From contig CAKSXW010000007.1 in NCBI GenBank assembly GCA_934518555.1, positions 1 to 57,394 of the forward strand: a DNA stretch of 57,394 nucleotides, given 5' to 3'. The notes beneath the pieces are model-generated. The model was not told the DNA's origin, searched no databases, and saw nothing but the letters and a program-made list of their open reading frames with translations. This DNA is from an uncultured Faecalibacterium sp. Its GTDB lineage: Bacteria; Bacillota; Clostridia; Oscillospirales; Ruminococcaceae. The translations under genes and the position numbers were made by a program. Every line of letters starts with the position of its first letter. Position 1 is the stretch's first letter. Positions 9,806-17,750 of the stretch are shown here, piece after piece.

Positions 9806-11023
9806 ATGTCGATTTATCTGGACGAGAAAAACCCCGGAAAGCACAAGCCCTTTGAGGATGCCTCTCCGGACATTGTGGAGTATGTGCGGTATCTGGAGGT
9901 CATTGCTGGTAAAAGTGCCAATACGGCGTTCAGTTACTTCTGCGATCTGCGGGGGTTCAGCCGCTTTATGAAGCGTCGCCGTGGGCTTGTCCCGGAGGAG
10001 AGCGAGATCCGGGACATCGACCCCAAGGGGCTGGATACAGCCTTCTGGGGCAGTGTGACCAAGGAGGATGTTTATGAGTACCTGTACTTTCTGAACCGGG
10101 AGTGCGGCAACAAAAAGTCCTCCACTGCCCGGCGGCTGGCCAGTCTCCACGGCTTTTATGATTACCTGGTCCATCAGGTCAACAAGCTGGATACAGACCC
10201 CACAGCGTCCATCAAACCGCCCAAGCAGGATAAGATCCTGCCCAAGTACCTGACGGCAGAACAGTCTATGGACCTATTGGAGAGCACCCAGACCCAAAGT
10301 GATTTTCCGGAGCGAGATTATTGCATGGTAGTGTTATTTCTCAACTGTGGGATGCGTCTTGCGGAGCTGGTGGGCATGGACCTGGAGGACCTGGACCTGG
10401 ACCAGCGGCAGATCCGGCTGTTCGGCAAAGGTCACAAGGAACGGATGGTCTACCTGAATGATGCCTGCATGGAGGCCTTGCAGCTATACCTGCATAAGCG
10501 CAATACCATGGAAGGGCTTTCGCCCAAGGAACGGGCGGTGTTTATTACCCGGCGGCGGAAGGAGCGGATCTCCAACCGAAGGGTAGAGCAGCTGGTGACT
10601 GGTGCCATGAAGGCTGCCGGATTGAAAGGGTTCTCCACCCATAAGTTGCGTCACACGGCAGCAACACTGATGTATCAGACCGGCAAGGTGGACATCCTGA
10701 CCCTGAAGCAGCTTTTGGGCCACAGCAGTGTGGGAACCACCCAAATCTATACCCACTTGCAGGAATTTCAGGTTCGTGCCGCCATCGACGAAAACCCCTT
10801 GGCCAAGGTATCCAAGACAAAAGCCGCAAAAGCAATCTTGGATACAACAGATCCGGAGGCAGGGGAGAGCAGCGGCCCTTCCAAGGAGGAAAGCAGCGAT
10901 CCTTCGTCGAATCCTTCCGAGCTCATGGCCGCCCTCCAGGGAGCCGCCAAGGAAGGAATTGGCCTAGATCCGTCTGATTTTTCCTTTGAAAGCCCTGAAA
11001 ACACTTCAGAAAGCAGCTCTTAA
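9806..11023 (+). CDS. xerD: Tyrosine recombinase of the XerC/XerD type with long C-terminal tail
   Basis: Xer recombinases resolve chromosome dimers at dif. All catalytic residues are present with XerD-like spacing: Arg184, Lys in the GKGHKER strand, His279, Arg282, His306 and the nucleophile Tyr315. An N-terminal SAM-like core-binding domain covers about residues 20-155. At 405 residues it is about 100 longer than usual; the last 70 or so are Ser/Glu/Pro-rich and probably disordered. The neighbours (radA and a SpoIIM-like gene) are chromosomal and no prophage genes adjoin, so a housekeeping role is likelier than a phage integrase. Whether it is XerC or XerD cannot be settled here. Confidence 0.85.
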   Translation: MSIYLDEKNPGKHKPFEDASPDIVEYVRYLEVIAGKSANTAFSYFCDLRGFSRFMKRRRGLVPEESEIRDIDPKGLDTAFWGSVTKEDVYEYLYFLNRECGNKKSSTARRLASLHGFYDYLVHQVNKLDTDPTASIKPPKQDKILPKYLTAEQSMDLLESTQTQSDFPERDYCMVVLFLNCGMRLAELVGMDLEDLDLDQRQIRLFGKGHKERMVYLNDACMEALQLYLHKRNTMEGLSPKERAVFITRRRKERISNRRVEQLVTGAMKAAGLKGFSTHKLRHTAATLMYQTGKVDILTLKQLLGHSSVGTTQIYTHLQEFQVRAAIDENPLAKVSKTKAAKAILDTTDPEAGESSGPSKEESSDPSSNPSELMAALQGAAKEGIGLDPSDFSFESPENTSESSS

Positions 11024-11035
11024 ATTAAAACACAG

Positions 11036-11088
11036 GGACCCGTTCACAGATCGGCGAAACGCAGCAGGTTTTGGGACGGGTCCTTATT
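11036..11088 (+). terminator. Terminator after the Xer gene
   Basis: GGACCCGT (11036-11043) pairs with ACGGGTCC (11076-11083), enclosing a 32-base loop, followed by TTATT. Confidence 0.6.
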
Positions 11089-11610
11089 ATGTGTAATGAT
11101 CCGATATGAGGCTCAAGACCACGGCAGCATACGGAATATCAGCCAACGGTTTGAAGTCAGCCATAGGATGGATCGTTCCTGTAAAAATAACGGGATCGCA
11201 AACCTGTACCTGCAAAGCCTTGCGTCAGAAATGATATAGCAACTGCGAAGGAACTATTTAGCACGAAAATTTCAGATGGGAATGCACACGATGAAACACG
11301 CCAACGAGAAAAAAAAACACAGTTTAACCATAAAAATGCAAAATCTGTTTGTAGGCTGAACCCAGACCCGGGTCTGGACCAAAACCCGTGGAAAGGGCCA
11401 AAATCTGGAAAAGAGGGCTTTTTCACTTCCCTATATTTCACATAACGTGCATTATACGAAAAGATAGTATTCTGAAAATAGGGCCTCCCTTCCGCTACTT
11501 CTTGTTTCCGGAAAGCCCGATGTTTATTTTGCTCAGATGATCTTTTGGGATCCTGCTGTCGGCATACCTCCCCCACCCTGCCATAGCATATTCCGGCAAT
11601 GTGGATGTTC
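11089..11610. other. Non-coding gap of about 520 bases
   Basis: More A+T-rich than its surroundings; the reading frames that cross it look random. It holds a 16-base perfect palindrome, CCAGACCCGGGTCTGG (11362-11377). It also has an imperfect hairpin (11481-11518) that, read on the minus strand, is followed by TATTTTC and could terminate the amidase gene. A minus-strand TATAAT lies near 11450. A small RNA is possible but not shown. Confidence 0.4.
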
Positions 11611-12444
11611 TTATCTGTTTGGCAGGGGCTCTGTTCCAAAATACCCACAGATTGCCTCATAGTAAGCTCGTGCTGTGGTCTGGCAGCCCTTCTGGCTCCC
11701 AAACCGCTCCACATCCGCCGGGTTTGTTACAAAGCACTGCTCTGCCAGGACGGCCGGACAATCCACATCCTCCAACAGTGTAAAACTCCGCTGGGTACGA
11801 ATTTCGGTGCTGGTGCTCTCGACCAGCTGTTTCTGGTCGTTTTCCAGATAATAAATGTACCTTACCCCACCATGCCCTCGCAGGTGTGCCCCGGCAGCGT
11901 CCATCTTGGCAGCAAGCAGCTGGGCAAAGTAAAAGCTCTCTGCGTGCCAGGTGCGCCCCGGCACAGCCGGATAGCACTCAAATCCATTGGCCGAGGCCCC
12001 TTGAGCGGCAGAGTTCCCGTGGATGGAAAGCAACAATTGTGGAGCTTGTGCATTGGCGGCAGCAGCCCGTTCTGCCGGGGTTGCAGTCTGGTCATACCCT
12101 TCCCGGGTCTGGGACGGAAGATAGTTGGGGTCCTGCTCCAGCCATTGCAGCAAAGCTGAGGCGGTGGCTGCGGTCATTTCACGTTCTTCCACAACTCCTC
12201 GTGCGCCGGGGTCGGCTCCCCCATGGCCGGCATCCACTGTAATGCGATAGGGTGGGTCTCCTACCTGAGGCCGAAAAGCTCCCTCCAGAGCCTCTCCACT
12301 CCCCTGCTCTGTGGCGGAGATCCGAAGTGCCTCCTGCCACAGCACCGCCGCAAACCAGAATGCCAATCCACAGGCAAATAGGATCAAAATTGTGCGGAGA
12401 TTCAGCTTTTTCTTTCGGCGCTTTCTCTTGCGGCCAGTAGTCAT
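11611..12444 (-). CDS. N-acetylmuramoyl-L-alanine amidase (Amidase_3), membrane-anchored
   Basis: This enzyme cleaves the amide between MurNAc and the stem peptide of peptidoglycan. The 277-residue protein has a strongly basic start (RKRKRRKKK), one membrane segment at about residues 17-36, then the zinc-dependent amidase fold with VDAGHGGADPGARG (first His), the Glu in EEREMT, SIHGNSA (second His) and the catalytic Glu in VLAEQCFVTN. It resembles the CwlD/Amidase_3 group. I chose the ATG at 12444; an in-frame extension to 12540 would overlap the next gene's stop, and neither start has a strong RBS. It acts outside the membrane. Confidence 0.88.
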   Translation of the reverse strand: MTTGRKRKRRKKKLNLRTILILFACGLAFWFAAVLWQEALRISATEQGSGEALEGAFRPQVGDPPYRITVDAGHGGADPGARGVVEEREMTAATASALLQWLEQDPNYLPSQTREGYDQTATPAERAAAANAQAPQLLLSIHGNSAAQGASANGFECYPAVPGRTWHAESFYFAQLLAAKMDAAGAHLRGHGGVRYIYYLENDQKQLVESTSTEIRTQRSFTLLEDVDCPAVLAEQCFVTNPADVERFGSQKGCQTTARAYYEAICGYFGTEPLPNR

Positions 12445-12536
12445 AGACAGCTTTCTTTCTGGTTTCCGATTCGATGATTTCACGTTTTTGTGCCTTCCAT
12501 TTTTAGATTCCCACAAGAGTTTTTTATGCAGCTCGT

Positions 12537-12986
12537 TCAATACAGATGGAACTTCCGGCTGATCTGGTGGGCGATCTCGTCCGGCAGCGGACGGAATCCG
12601 ATACAGGTCAGGGTCATGCCCTGACCGTTTTCGTCAAATTCCTCCGGTTCCAACTCCGTATGGCAGGCGTCCCGGATGAGAAAGAAATCCCGGCCCTCCA
12701 CAAGCCCCAGCTCCTCCGCCATGGTCTTTGCTTTCAGCAGCTGGTTGCGGTTCTTTGCGCCGCAGACGGTCTTGGTAAAGGAGCCATCAAACCATTCCTC
12801 GTAGGTTGCTTTGTCCAGGGTGATGGTGGCCTTGTAGACGGTTTCCCCGTTTTCATCCATAGGCTCTACCCCCTGCCCCATGGCAATGGGGTCTGTAAGG
12901 AATGCCAGTGCCCCATGGCAGCACTGTGCCGCCAGCTTGCCCGGGGACATCTGCAGGTCTTTTCGTGCGATGATAAGTTGACGCAT
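12537..12986 (-). CDS. Peptidyl-tRNA hydrolase of the archaeal/eukaryotic PTH2 type
   Basis: PTH2 enzymes release peptides from stalled peptidyl-tRNA. The 149-residue protein begins MRQLIIARKDLQMSPGKLAA, matching the family signature (hydrophobic strand, D-L-x-M, G-K-x-A-A-Q-x-x-H-A), with QCCHGAL following and a C-terminal GFRPLPDE. Bacteria normally use the unrelated Pth1; PTH2-like genes occur in some Firmicutes, often as accessory copies. It lies 92 bases before the amidase start on the same strand and 29 bases after the coiled-coil gene. Confidence 0.8.
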   Translation of the reverse strand: MRQLIIARKDLQMSPGKLAAQCCHGALAFLTDPIAMGQGVEPMDENGETVYKATITLDKATYEEWFDGSFTKTVCGAKNRNQLLKAKTMAEELGLVEGRDFFLIRDACHTELEPEEFDENGQGMTLTCIGFRPLPDEIAHQISRKFHLY

Positions 12987-13015
12987 CTTGTGGTTTCTCC
13001 TTGTCAGGGCTGTGC

Positions 13016-13951
13016 TTACAATTCCGTTTCCACTGCCAGCTGCTCCTGCATTTTCTTTTCGTCGGCGATTTGCACATCAACATCCTGGCACATTTTTTCC
13101 AGCAGTGCCAGGACCCGTTTGATCTGTTCCTTGGTATTTTTCACACGGCTCTGTGCCTGATTGATGTGGTCCAGCACCGCCCAGTCAGCCAATAACCCAT
13201 CAAAAAAGAAATCTGCAAACTTTAAAAAGCTGTCTACTGTAACCTGAATATCTGCGGTGATCTCCACATCGGCAAGCTCAGTCTTGAACCGCCGCAGTTC
13301 CACCTGGAGTTGCTCGATCTGCTTCTGTGCTTCATCCAGTTCCTCGTACTTGGCAATGTCCGCTACCAGACCGCCGCCGACCACGTCCCATGTACTCCAG
13401 CCCTCAGCGTTGTCCAGGGTCTCCAGGACCTCGTTGACCGTATGCAAGGCGATTTTTCCGGCGTCGATGGCCTCCTCCAGTTCCCTCTTTTGTGCTTTCA
13501 GGGCAGCAATGCGGTGTTCACTTTCAGCAACCTGTTGTGCGGCAGGATGAGCAGAGGTTTTGATGCTTTTGATTTTTTCAGAGAGCGCTTCCTGATACCG
13601 CCTTTCGCAATCGGACAGCTGCGCCAGTCTATTTTGGACCTGCTCCAAATCCGCATCAACAGAAGAAAGATCATGGAGAGCCGCATCGTACTTCACACGG
13701 GCTGCGTAGGCCTCCTGCCGTTCTTTGTCCAGCTTTTCGTCCATCTTTCCAATGACCTGATAGAAGAATGCGGCAAGACTATGTCCTTCCAAGCGGTCAA
13801 CATCGGCTTGTTCTGCCAGCTTGGATCTTTCCAGCTTTTTCAGGCGATCCGCCAGCATATTCCGCTGGGCGGTCAGTTCTTTCTGCTTTGCTTCACAGCT
13901 TTTCTTTTCTGCGACCTGCTGCCAAAATTCTTTTAAGGTAGAATCGCTCAT
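13016..13951 (-). CDS. Cytosolic coiled-coil protein of unknown function
   Basis: 311 residues, no signal peptide and no membrane segment. Heptad-rich charged stretches dominate residues 15-60, 75-190 and 215-310, predicting long coiled coils. The only non-helical-looking part is GWSTWDVVGGGLVADIAKY near residue 185, a Gly-rich motif that I recall from conserved hypothetical proteins of Firmicutes. The start ATG at 13951 is preceded by GGAAAGGACG. It lies upstream of the PTH2 gene in the same direction. I do not recognise a function; a scaffold or stress-related role would be a guess. Confidence 0.7.
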   Translation of the reverse strand: MSDSTLKEFWQQVAEKKSCEAKQKELTAQRNMLADRLKKLERSKLAEQADVDRLEGHSLAAFFYQVIGKMDEKLDKERQEAYAARVKYDAALHDLSSVDADLEQVQNRLAQLSDCERRYQEALSEKIKSIKTSAHPAAQQVAESEHRIAALKAQKRELEEAIDAGKIALHTVNEVLETLDNAEGWSTWDVVGGGLVADIAKYEELDEAQKQIEQLQVELRRFKTELADVEITADIQVTVDSFLKFADFFFDGLLADWAVLDHINQAQSRVKNTKEQIKRVLALLEKMCQDVDVQIADEKKMQEQLAVETEL

Positions 13952-14043
13952 AGAATACGTCCTTTCCCAGCATAAAAATGCTGCTGATCGTTTACAGCTG
14001 AAGAGTACCGAATAATTTATTTGCTCAACGAACTGGAATCGAG

Positions 14044-14205
14044 TTACTTCTTCTTGTCATTAAAGTAGATGATAAATGCACCCATTACTGCAATAGCAAC
14101 GAGCAATCCAAACTCAACACAATTACCTAAAAATTCAAGGCCTACGACCATCCCTAAATAACCAACAATCAATGTAACGATTGCTGCCAAAATCGCTTTA
14201 CTCAT
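14044..14205 (-). CDS. 53-residue membrane protein of unknown function
   Basis: The small protein has two hydrophobic stretches (about residues 4-22 and 29-47) with a polar turn containing GNC and a lysine-rich end (NDKKK), fitting a two-span membrane hairpin. The ATG at 14205 has AAGGAG 9 bases upstream and a recognisable promoter beyond. A start at 14226 is possible but overlaps the RBS. No family is recognised; position and good expression signals argue that it is real. Confidence 0.65.
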   Translation of the reverse strand: MSKAILAAIVTLIVGYLGMVVGLEFLGNCVEFGLLVAIAVMGAFIIYFNDKKK

Positions 14206-14245
14206 ACAACCACACTCCTTTGTCAAGTTTCAAATTGCTGAGTCC

Positions 14246-14273
14246 AGTATACCACACCGAATCCCATTGTAAA
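14246..14273 (-). promoter_or_regulatory. Promoter of the 53-residue membrane protein gene
   Basis: Minus strand TTTACA (14273-14268), a 16-base spacer, TATACT (14251-14246). Confidence 0.6.
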
Positions 14274-14351
14274 AGAGAATCTATACGTCACTCGCAGACG
14301 GCAATGTGAATTCTTGTCCTCCCTACAGGGCGTTCTCCCCTTTCCCACATC

Positions 14352-14381
14352 TTGACAATCCGGTTTCTTCTGATTTACAAT
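14352..14381 (+). promoter_or_regulatory. Promoter of the AI-2E family transporter gene
   Basis: TTGACA (14352-14357), an 18-base spacer, TACAAT (14376-14381), about 66 bases before the start. Confidence 0.6.
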
Positions 14382-14447
14382 ACGAAGAAAGCCCCCAGAG
14401 GGGCTTATGCCACGATCAGCCGCTGGCTCCGGGAAAGGAACATTGTC

Positions 14448-15569
14448 ATGGAACCAAAAACAAAACAATATCTGCTGGTAACTGTTGTAGGCGTAACGCT
14501 TTTTGTTGCGCTGCTGCGGTTTTCTGCCGTTCTGGCCTTTGCCGCCAACCTTGTAGACCTGGTTTTGCCCATCCTTGCAGGCGGTATTCTGGCGCTTTTC
14601 ATCAATGTGCCTATGACGGGGCTGGAAAAGCGATTGAAGTACTTATTCCGCAGGGCAAAAAAACAGCCCTCGGATAAAGCCATCCATTTTCTCAGCTTTT
14701 TCTTCACATTGCTGGGTGTTGTTCTTGTGCTGGTGTTGGCCCTGACTTTGCTGATCCCGGAGCTGGTGCGGTCTTTTCACAGCCTCTATGGTCAGATTGA
14801 GGATAACATCCCCCGGTGGACCGCCTATCTCCGTGCACAGGACACCGATATGGGCTGGCTGATGAGCTGGCTGGAGGGCATCAACTGGGAGCAGCTTTTG
14901 CACAAGATCACGGCAAGCATCGATACGGTGCTGGTCAATGCGGTGGGTGCGGTGTCTGCCACCGTGAGCCTAGTGGTGACCGCCTCCTTTGCTCTGATCA
15001 TCTCCATCTATATGTCCCTTGGAACGGAGAGTCTCTGCCGCCACGCACGCACCCTGGTGTGCGCCTACCTGAAGCCAGACCACGCCGCCGGGCTGCTGAA
15101 GTTCTGTAGGCTGTTCCGTCAGTCCTTCGCAAACTTTCTGACGGGACAATGCAGCGAGGCGGTGATCCTTGGCGTTCTTATGACCCTTGCATTTTCCGTT
15201 TTCAAAATCCCCTACGGCAGCCTGGTAGGGGTGCTCACTGCCATCTGCGCCATCATTCCCTATGTGGGTGCGCTGATTTCCTGTGTGGTCAGTGTGGTCC
15301 TGGTGCTTTTAGTGGACCCCGTTCTGGCCGTGCGCTGTCTCATCGTTTACCTTGCCGTACAATTTATTGAAAACCAGTTCATCTACCCCCGGGTGGTAGG
15401 CAAGTCCGTAGGTCTTTCTCCCCTGTACACCCTGGTGGCTGCCATGATCGGCGGAAAGCTCTTTGGCATTATCGGCATCATCTTCTTTATTCCTCTGACG
15501 GCGGTGGTCATCGAGCTGGTAAAAGAGGACGCCTACCGACGCCTGCGTACAAAACAAACTTTACAATAA
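14448..15569 (+). CDS. AI-2E family transporter (PF01594-type membrane protein)
   Basis: The 373-residue protein has about seven or eight membrane segments: a pair near the N-terminus, one after a charged loop, a central extracytoplasmic-looking helical region (about residues 110-150), and a C-terminal block with the family-typical ENQFIYPRVVGKSVGLSP. Some members export autoinducer-2 or exchange ions; substrate cannot be read from sequence. The ATG at 14448 has GGAAAGGA 8 bases upstream; the in-frame extension to 14352 would run through the promoter. It is monocistronic, with its own promoter and terminator. Confidence 0.88.
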   Translation: MEPKTKQYLLVTVVGVTLFVALLRFSAVLAFAANLVDLVLPILAGGILALFINVPMTGLEKRLKYLFRRAKKQPSDKAIHFLSFFFTLLGVVLVLVLALTLLIPELVRSFHSLYGQIEDNIPRWTAYLRAQDTDMGWLMSWLEGINWEQLLHKITASIDTVLVNAVGAVSATVSLVVTASFALIISIYMSLGTESLCRHARTLVCAYLKPDHAAGLLKFCRLFRQSFANFLTGQCSEAVILGVLMTLAFSVFKIPYGSLVGVLTAICAIIPYVGALISCVVSVVLVLLVDPVLAVRCLIVYLAVQFIENQFIYPRVVGKSVGLSPLYTLVAAMIGGKLFGIIGIIFFIPLTAVVIELVKEDAYRRLRTKQTLQ

Positions 15570-15572
15570 ACT

Positions 15573-15625
15573 ACCGACCCCGGAGAGTGATTCAGATGCT
15601 CTCCGGGGTCGGTGCTTTATGCTTT
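15573..15625 (+). terminator. Terminator after the AI-2E family gene
   Basis: A perfect 15-bp stem (15573-15587 with 15599-15613), an 11-base loop and a T-rich tail that runs into the 3' end of the convergent GyrI-like gene. Confidence 0.85.
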
Positions 15626-16249
15626 CTTTATCGGATGTCTGATGACTGTTTTCCATTTTTCTGGAGCAACCTTTCTTGCGTCAGACAGATATATTTCATG
15701 ATGCAGTCTTTCCGCATTCATATCATTCACATACCCATTCTGCCCCAAATACGCATCCATCAGTGCAATCGTTGTAGGTTCCTCATCAAATGCTCCCATG
15801 TGCATGATCTGAACGCACAACCCCTCCTCAACGGTCAAAAACGCTGCCGAGGAGCAATCTAGTTTTTTCTTTTTAGTTGCCGCTTCAACTGCCCATTCGA
15901 AATCTTTTTTCGTTACAAAGTCCGGCAGACGGATCACTGAGATCCAATGAAATAAGGTTTTATCCGTGTAGTCTATACCCGTTGTGTTGTCCTGCCACCA
16001 GAACCCTTCCAGTGGTGGAACTACATACTGAAAATAGCCCTCGATTTTATGATCGGTCTTATAACTCATTTTCAGTGTGTATGCAATGGCATATAGTACG
16101 CTGATTGCCTGCTGATATGCGCCGCCTTCCTCGTTCGGATCGCCTTTTCCTCTGACTGCGATATAATTTACTTTAGGAACCGTTACGATCTCCGGTTTGT
16201 TTTTAGGCATATAAAATTCTTTGTATTCTTTCTTAAAATCAAAAGCCAT
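15617..16249 (-). CDS. GyrI-like small-molecule-binding domain protein
   Basis: The 210-residue protein starts MAFDFKKEYKEFYMPKNKP and has the GyrI-like/SOUL-type fold marks: VPKVNYIAVRGKGDPNEEGG, then YAIAYTLKMSYKT, EGFWW and a C-terminal YLSDARKVAPEKWKTVIRHP. Relatives bind amphipathic drugs or dyes, or hydrolyse cyclopropanoids in a few studied cases; no DNA-binding part is present here. AAAGGAGG lies ideally before the ATG at 16249, which settles the start over a longer frame to 16372. It converges with the AI-2E family gene and shares its terminator region. Confidence 0.8.
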   Translation of the reverse strand: MAFDFKKEYKEFYMPKNKPEIVTVPKVNYIAVRGKGDPNEEGGAYQQAISVLYAIAYTLKMSYKTDHKIEGYFQYVVPPLEGFWWQDNTTGIDYTDKTLFHWISVIRLPDFVTKKDFEWAVEAATKKKKLDCSSAAFLTVEEGLCVQIMHMGAFDEEPTTIALMDAYLGQNGYVNDMNAERLHHEIYLSDARKVAPEKWKTVIRHPIKKA

Positions 16250-16306
16250 GGCTGCCTCCTTTAACTTCCCAGTTGCTACCTTCAGTATATCACGTTCTAT
16301 CCTCAT

Positions 16307-16343
16307 AAAAAAGATTCTGCACACAAAAAAAGATTCTGCACAC
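16307..16343. repeat. Two-copy tandem repeat
   Basis: The unit AAAAAAGATTCTGCACAC occurs at 16307-16324 and 16326-16343, between the GyrI-like gene and the superoxide reductase terminator. It is probably a local slippage duplication. Confidence 0.8.
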
Positions 16344-16346
16344 AAA

Positions 16347-16386
16347 ACAGTCTCCTGCAAGCGTTCAACCACTGGCAGGAGACTGT
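16347..16386 (-). terminator. Terminator of the MerR-superoxide reductase unit
   Basis: A perfect 12-bp stem (ACAGTCTCCTGC at 16347-16358 with 16375-16386) and a 16-base loop; on the minus strand it is followed by TTTTGTG. Confidence 0.85.
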
Positions 16387-16393
16387 TCCTTTC

Positions 16394-16771
16394 TTAAAGT
16401 TTCGTCATCCACAGACCATGCAGATTACAGTAGGCGTAGACCGCCACCGGCTTTTCGGTGCCCAGTTCAAACACCGCCTTGGGTGCCTGACCGGGGGCAA
16501 GGGTGCGGAGCTGTCCGCCGTTTTCGGTCTCCACGAAAAGCCACTGGATGTGGTGCACCTCCACCATGGGGTGCTCCACTGCACCCACCGAGACGGTGAG
16601 GGTGCTGCCGGAAAGCTCTGTCACCGGCAGATGCTTCTCGCCGCTGGCTTCCACGGTGTTGGGGAGCAGTTCCTTTACCTTTTCGCCGCAGCAGACCATT
16701 GGAACGCCTGCGTTGTGGATGGTGGTGACCAGGTTGCCACAGTGCTCACAGATATAAAACTTTGCCTTCAT
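16394..16771 (-). CDS. dfx: Superoxide reductase (desulfoferrodoxin, 2Fe type)
   Basis: The enzyme reduces superoxide to peroxide without making oxygen, a typical anaerobe defence. All ligands are visible in the 125 residues: the desulforedoxin-type iron site Cys8, Cys11, Cys27 and Cys28, and the catalytic iron site His47, His67, His73, Cys115 and His118, with the Glu45-Lys46-His47 motif used to guide superoxide. The start at 16771 has GGAGG 8 bases upstream; the longer frame to 16882 overlaps the MerR gene and is rejected. It lies 101 bases downstream of the MerR regulator on the same strand. Confidence 0.95.
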   Translation of the reverse strand: MKAKFYICEHCGNLVTTIHNAGVPMVCCGEKVKELLPNTVEASGEKHLPVTELSGSTLTVSVGAVEHPMVEVHHIQWLFVETENGGQLRTLAPGQAPKAVFELGTEKPVAVYAYCNLHGLWMTKL

Positions 16772-16872
16772 ATTATAATCCTCCATCGGAATGTTGTTGG
16801 TGTTTCCTGTGGATATATGATAACATTTCCTAGTTAGATTTTCTGTGACCGGGTCACGCAAGGCAATTTTGC

Positions 16873-17598
16873 TTATCGACAATAGATTTCAATGGCTTTC
16901 TGTGCGAATTCTGCTGCGCCTTCTCCCCCGGCTGCGTTGATGTTCTCCGTAAACTCGCCGCCAGCACCGTACATCTGCCCAAGTTGATACAGAATGGGCT
17001 TTGTGCAGGTATAGTAGTTTTCCGTGATAAAGTCCTGCAGCTTTTTCACCTGTGCCTGTACGGTTGGCTCTGCCGGTTCTCTGGTTTGCAGCGTTCCGAA
17101 TGCTGCTACGATCTCCATCAACTGCTCGTTGATGCTGCCAAGCTCTTTCTGCGTCCGCCGGGCGTTTTTTGCCTCAAATTCCTGATACTCTGTGGTTTCG
17201 CCCCACTCTTTCTTTGCACGTTCTGCGTATTCCCTGATCTTTCGTGTGTCAAATGCGTTGAAGTCCATAACCTTACCTCCTGTTGTCCGAATCTTCTCCG
17301 CAAGAGCAATCAACTTTTCCAGATGTTGTTTTTTCAGGGTCAGCAATGCGATCTGCTGTTCCAGTGCCTTTTCCCGGTCAAATTCCGGGTTTTCCAGAAT
17401 TTTTCGGATATCCTCCAGTGAAAATTCCAGCTCTCGGAACAGCAAGATCTGTTGCAATCGTTCCAGTACAGCAGTATCATACAGACGATAACCCGCCTGC
17501 GTTCGATGCGCCGGATGCAGCAGACCGATTTTATCGTAATATTGCAGTGTCCGAATGCTTACCCCGGTCAGATCGCTCACTTCCTTGACAGTCATCAT
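16873..17598 (-). CDS. MerR-family regulator with C-terminal TipAS drug-binding domain
   Basis: The 241-residue protein has the MerR winged helix-turn-helix at residues 1-70 (KEVSDLTGVSIRTLQYYDKIGLL), a dimerising coiled coil at about 80-110 and a TipAS-type all-helical ligand domain at about 120-241. Such regulators sense peptide antibiotics or other amphipathic compounds and remodel promoters with over-long spacers. Its own promoter has that 19-base spacer, so autoregulation is likely. Superoxide reductase follows. The first of two consecutive ATGs is used as start; the second is equally possible. Confidence 0.9.
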   Translation of the reverse strand: MMTVKEVSDLTGVSIRTLQYYDKIGLLHPAHRTQAGYRLYDTAVLERLQQILLFRELEFSLEDIRKILENPEFDREKALEQQIALLTLKKQHLEKLIALAEKIRTTGGKVMDFNAFDTRKIREYAERAKKEWGETTEYQEFEAKNARRTQKELGSINEQLMEIVAAFGTLQTREPAEPTVQAQVKKLQDFITENYYTCTKPILYQLGQMYGAGGEFTENINAAGGEGAAEFAQKAIEIYCR

Positions 17599-17625
17599 AC
17601 AGTTTTCCTCCCTTGCGACAAGCTC

Positions 17626-17656
17626 AGTATACGCTATTACGCAACGTCAGGGTCAA
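17626..17656 (-). promoter_or_regulatory. MerR-type promoter with 19-base spacer
   Basis: Minus strand TTGACC (17656-17651), a 19-base spacer, TATACT (17631-17626). The spacer contains TGACGTTGCGTAA, a partly symmetric sequence placed as MerR operators are. Confidence 0.7.
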
Positions 17657-17750
17657 GTGCTTTTTCTGACGATTTTTCTCGTTCAGCCTGCTGATACAGA
17701 CCTTCTCGCCCCGTAAAGATCCCATACTCTTGTCCTCGTATGTACCGCAA

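Noticed and set aside
9806..11023. Phage or island integrase
   Set aside because: Catalytic spacing and the radA and SpoIIM-like neighbours fit a chromosomal Xer; no attachment repeats or phage genes adjoin.
11157..11714. Minus-strand frame of 185 codons across the gap after the Xer gene
   Set aside because: It overlaps the amidase 3' end in another frame, looks random in composition, and crosses the palindrome and hairpin.
16307..16343. Start of a repeat array or insertion-sequence end
   Set aside because: Only two copies of an 18-base unit, with no flanking duplications or related copies seen nearby.
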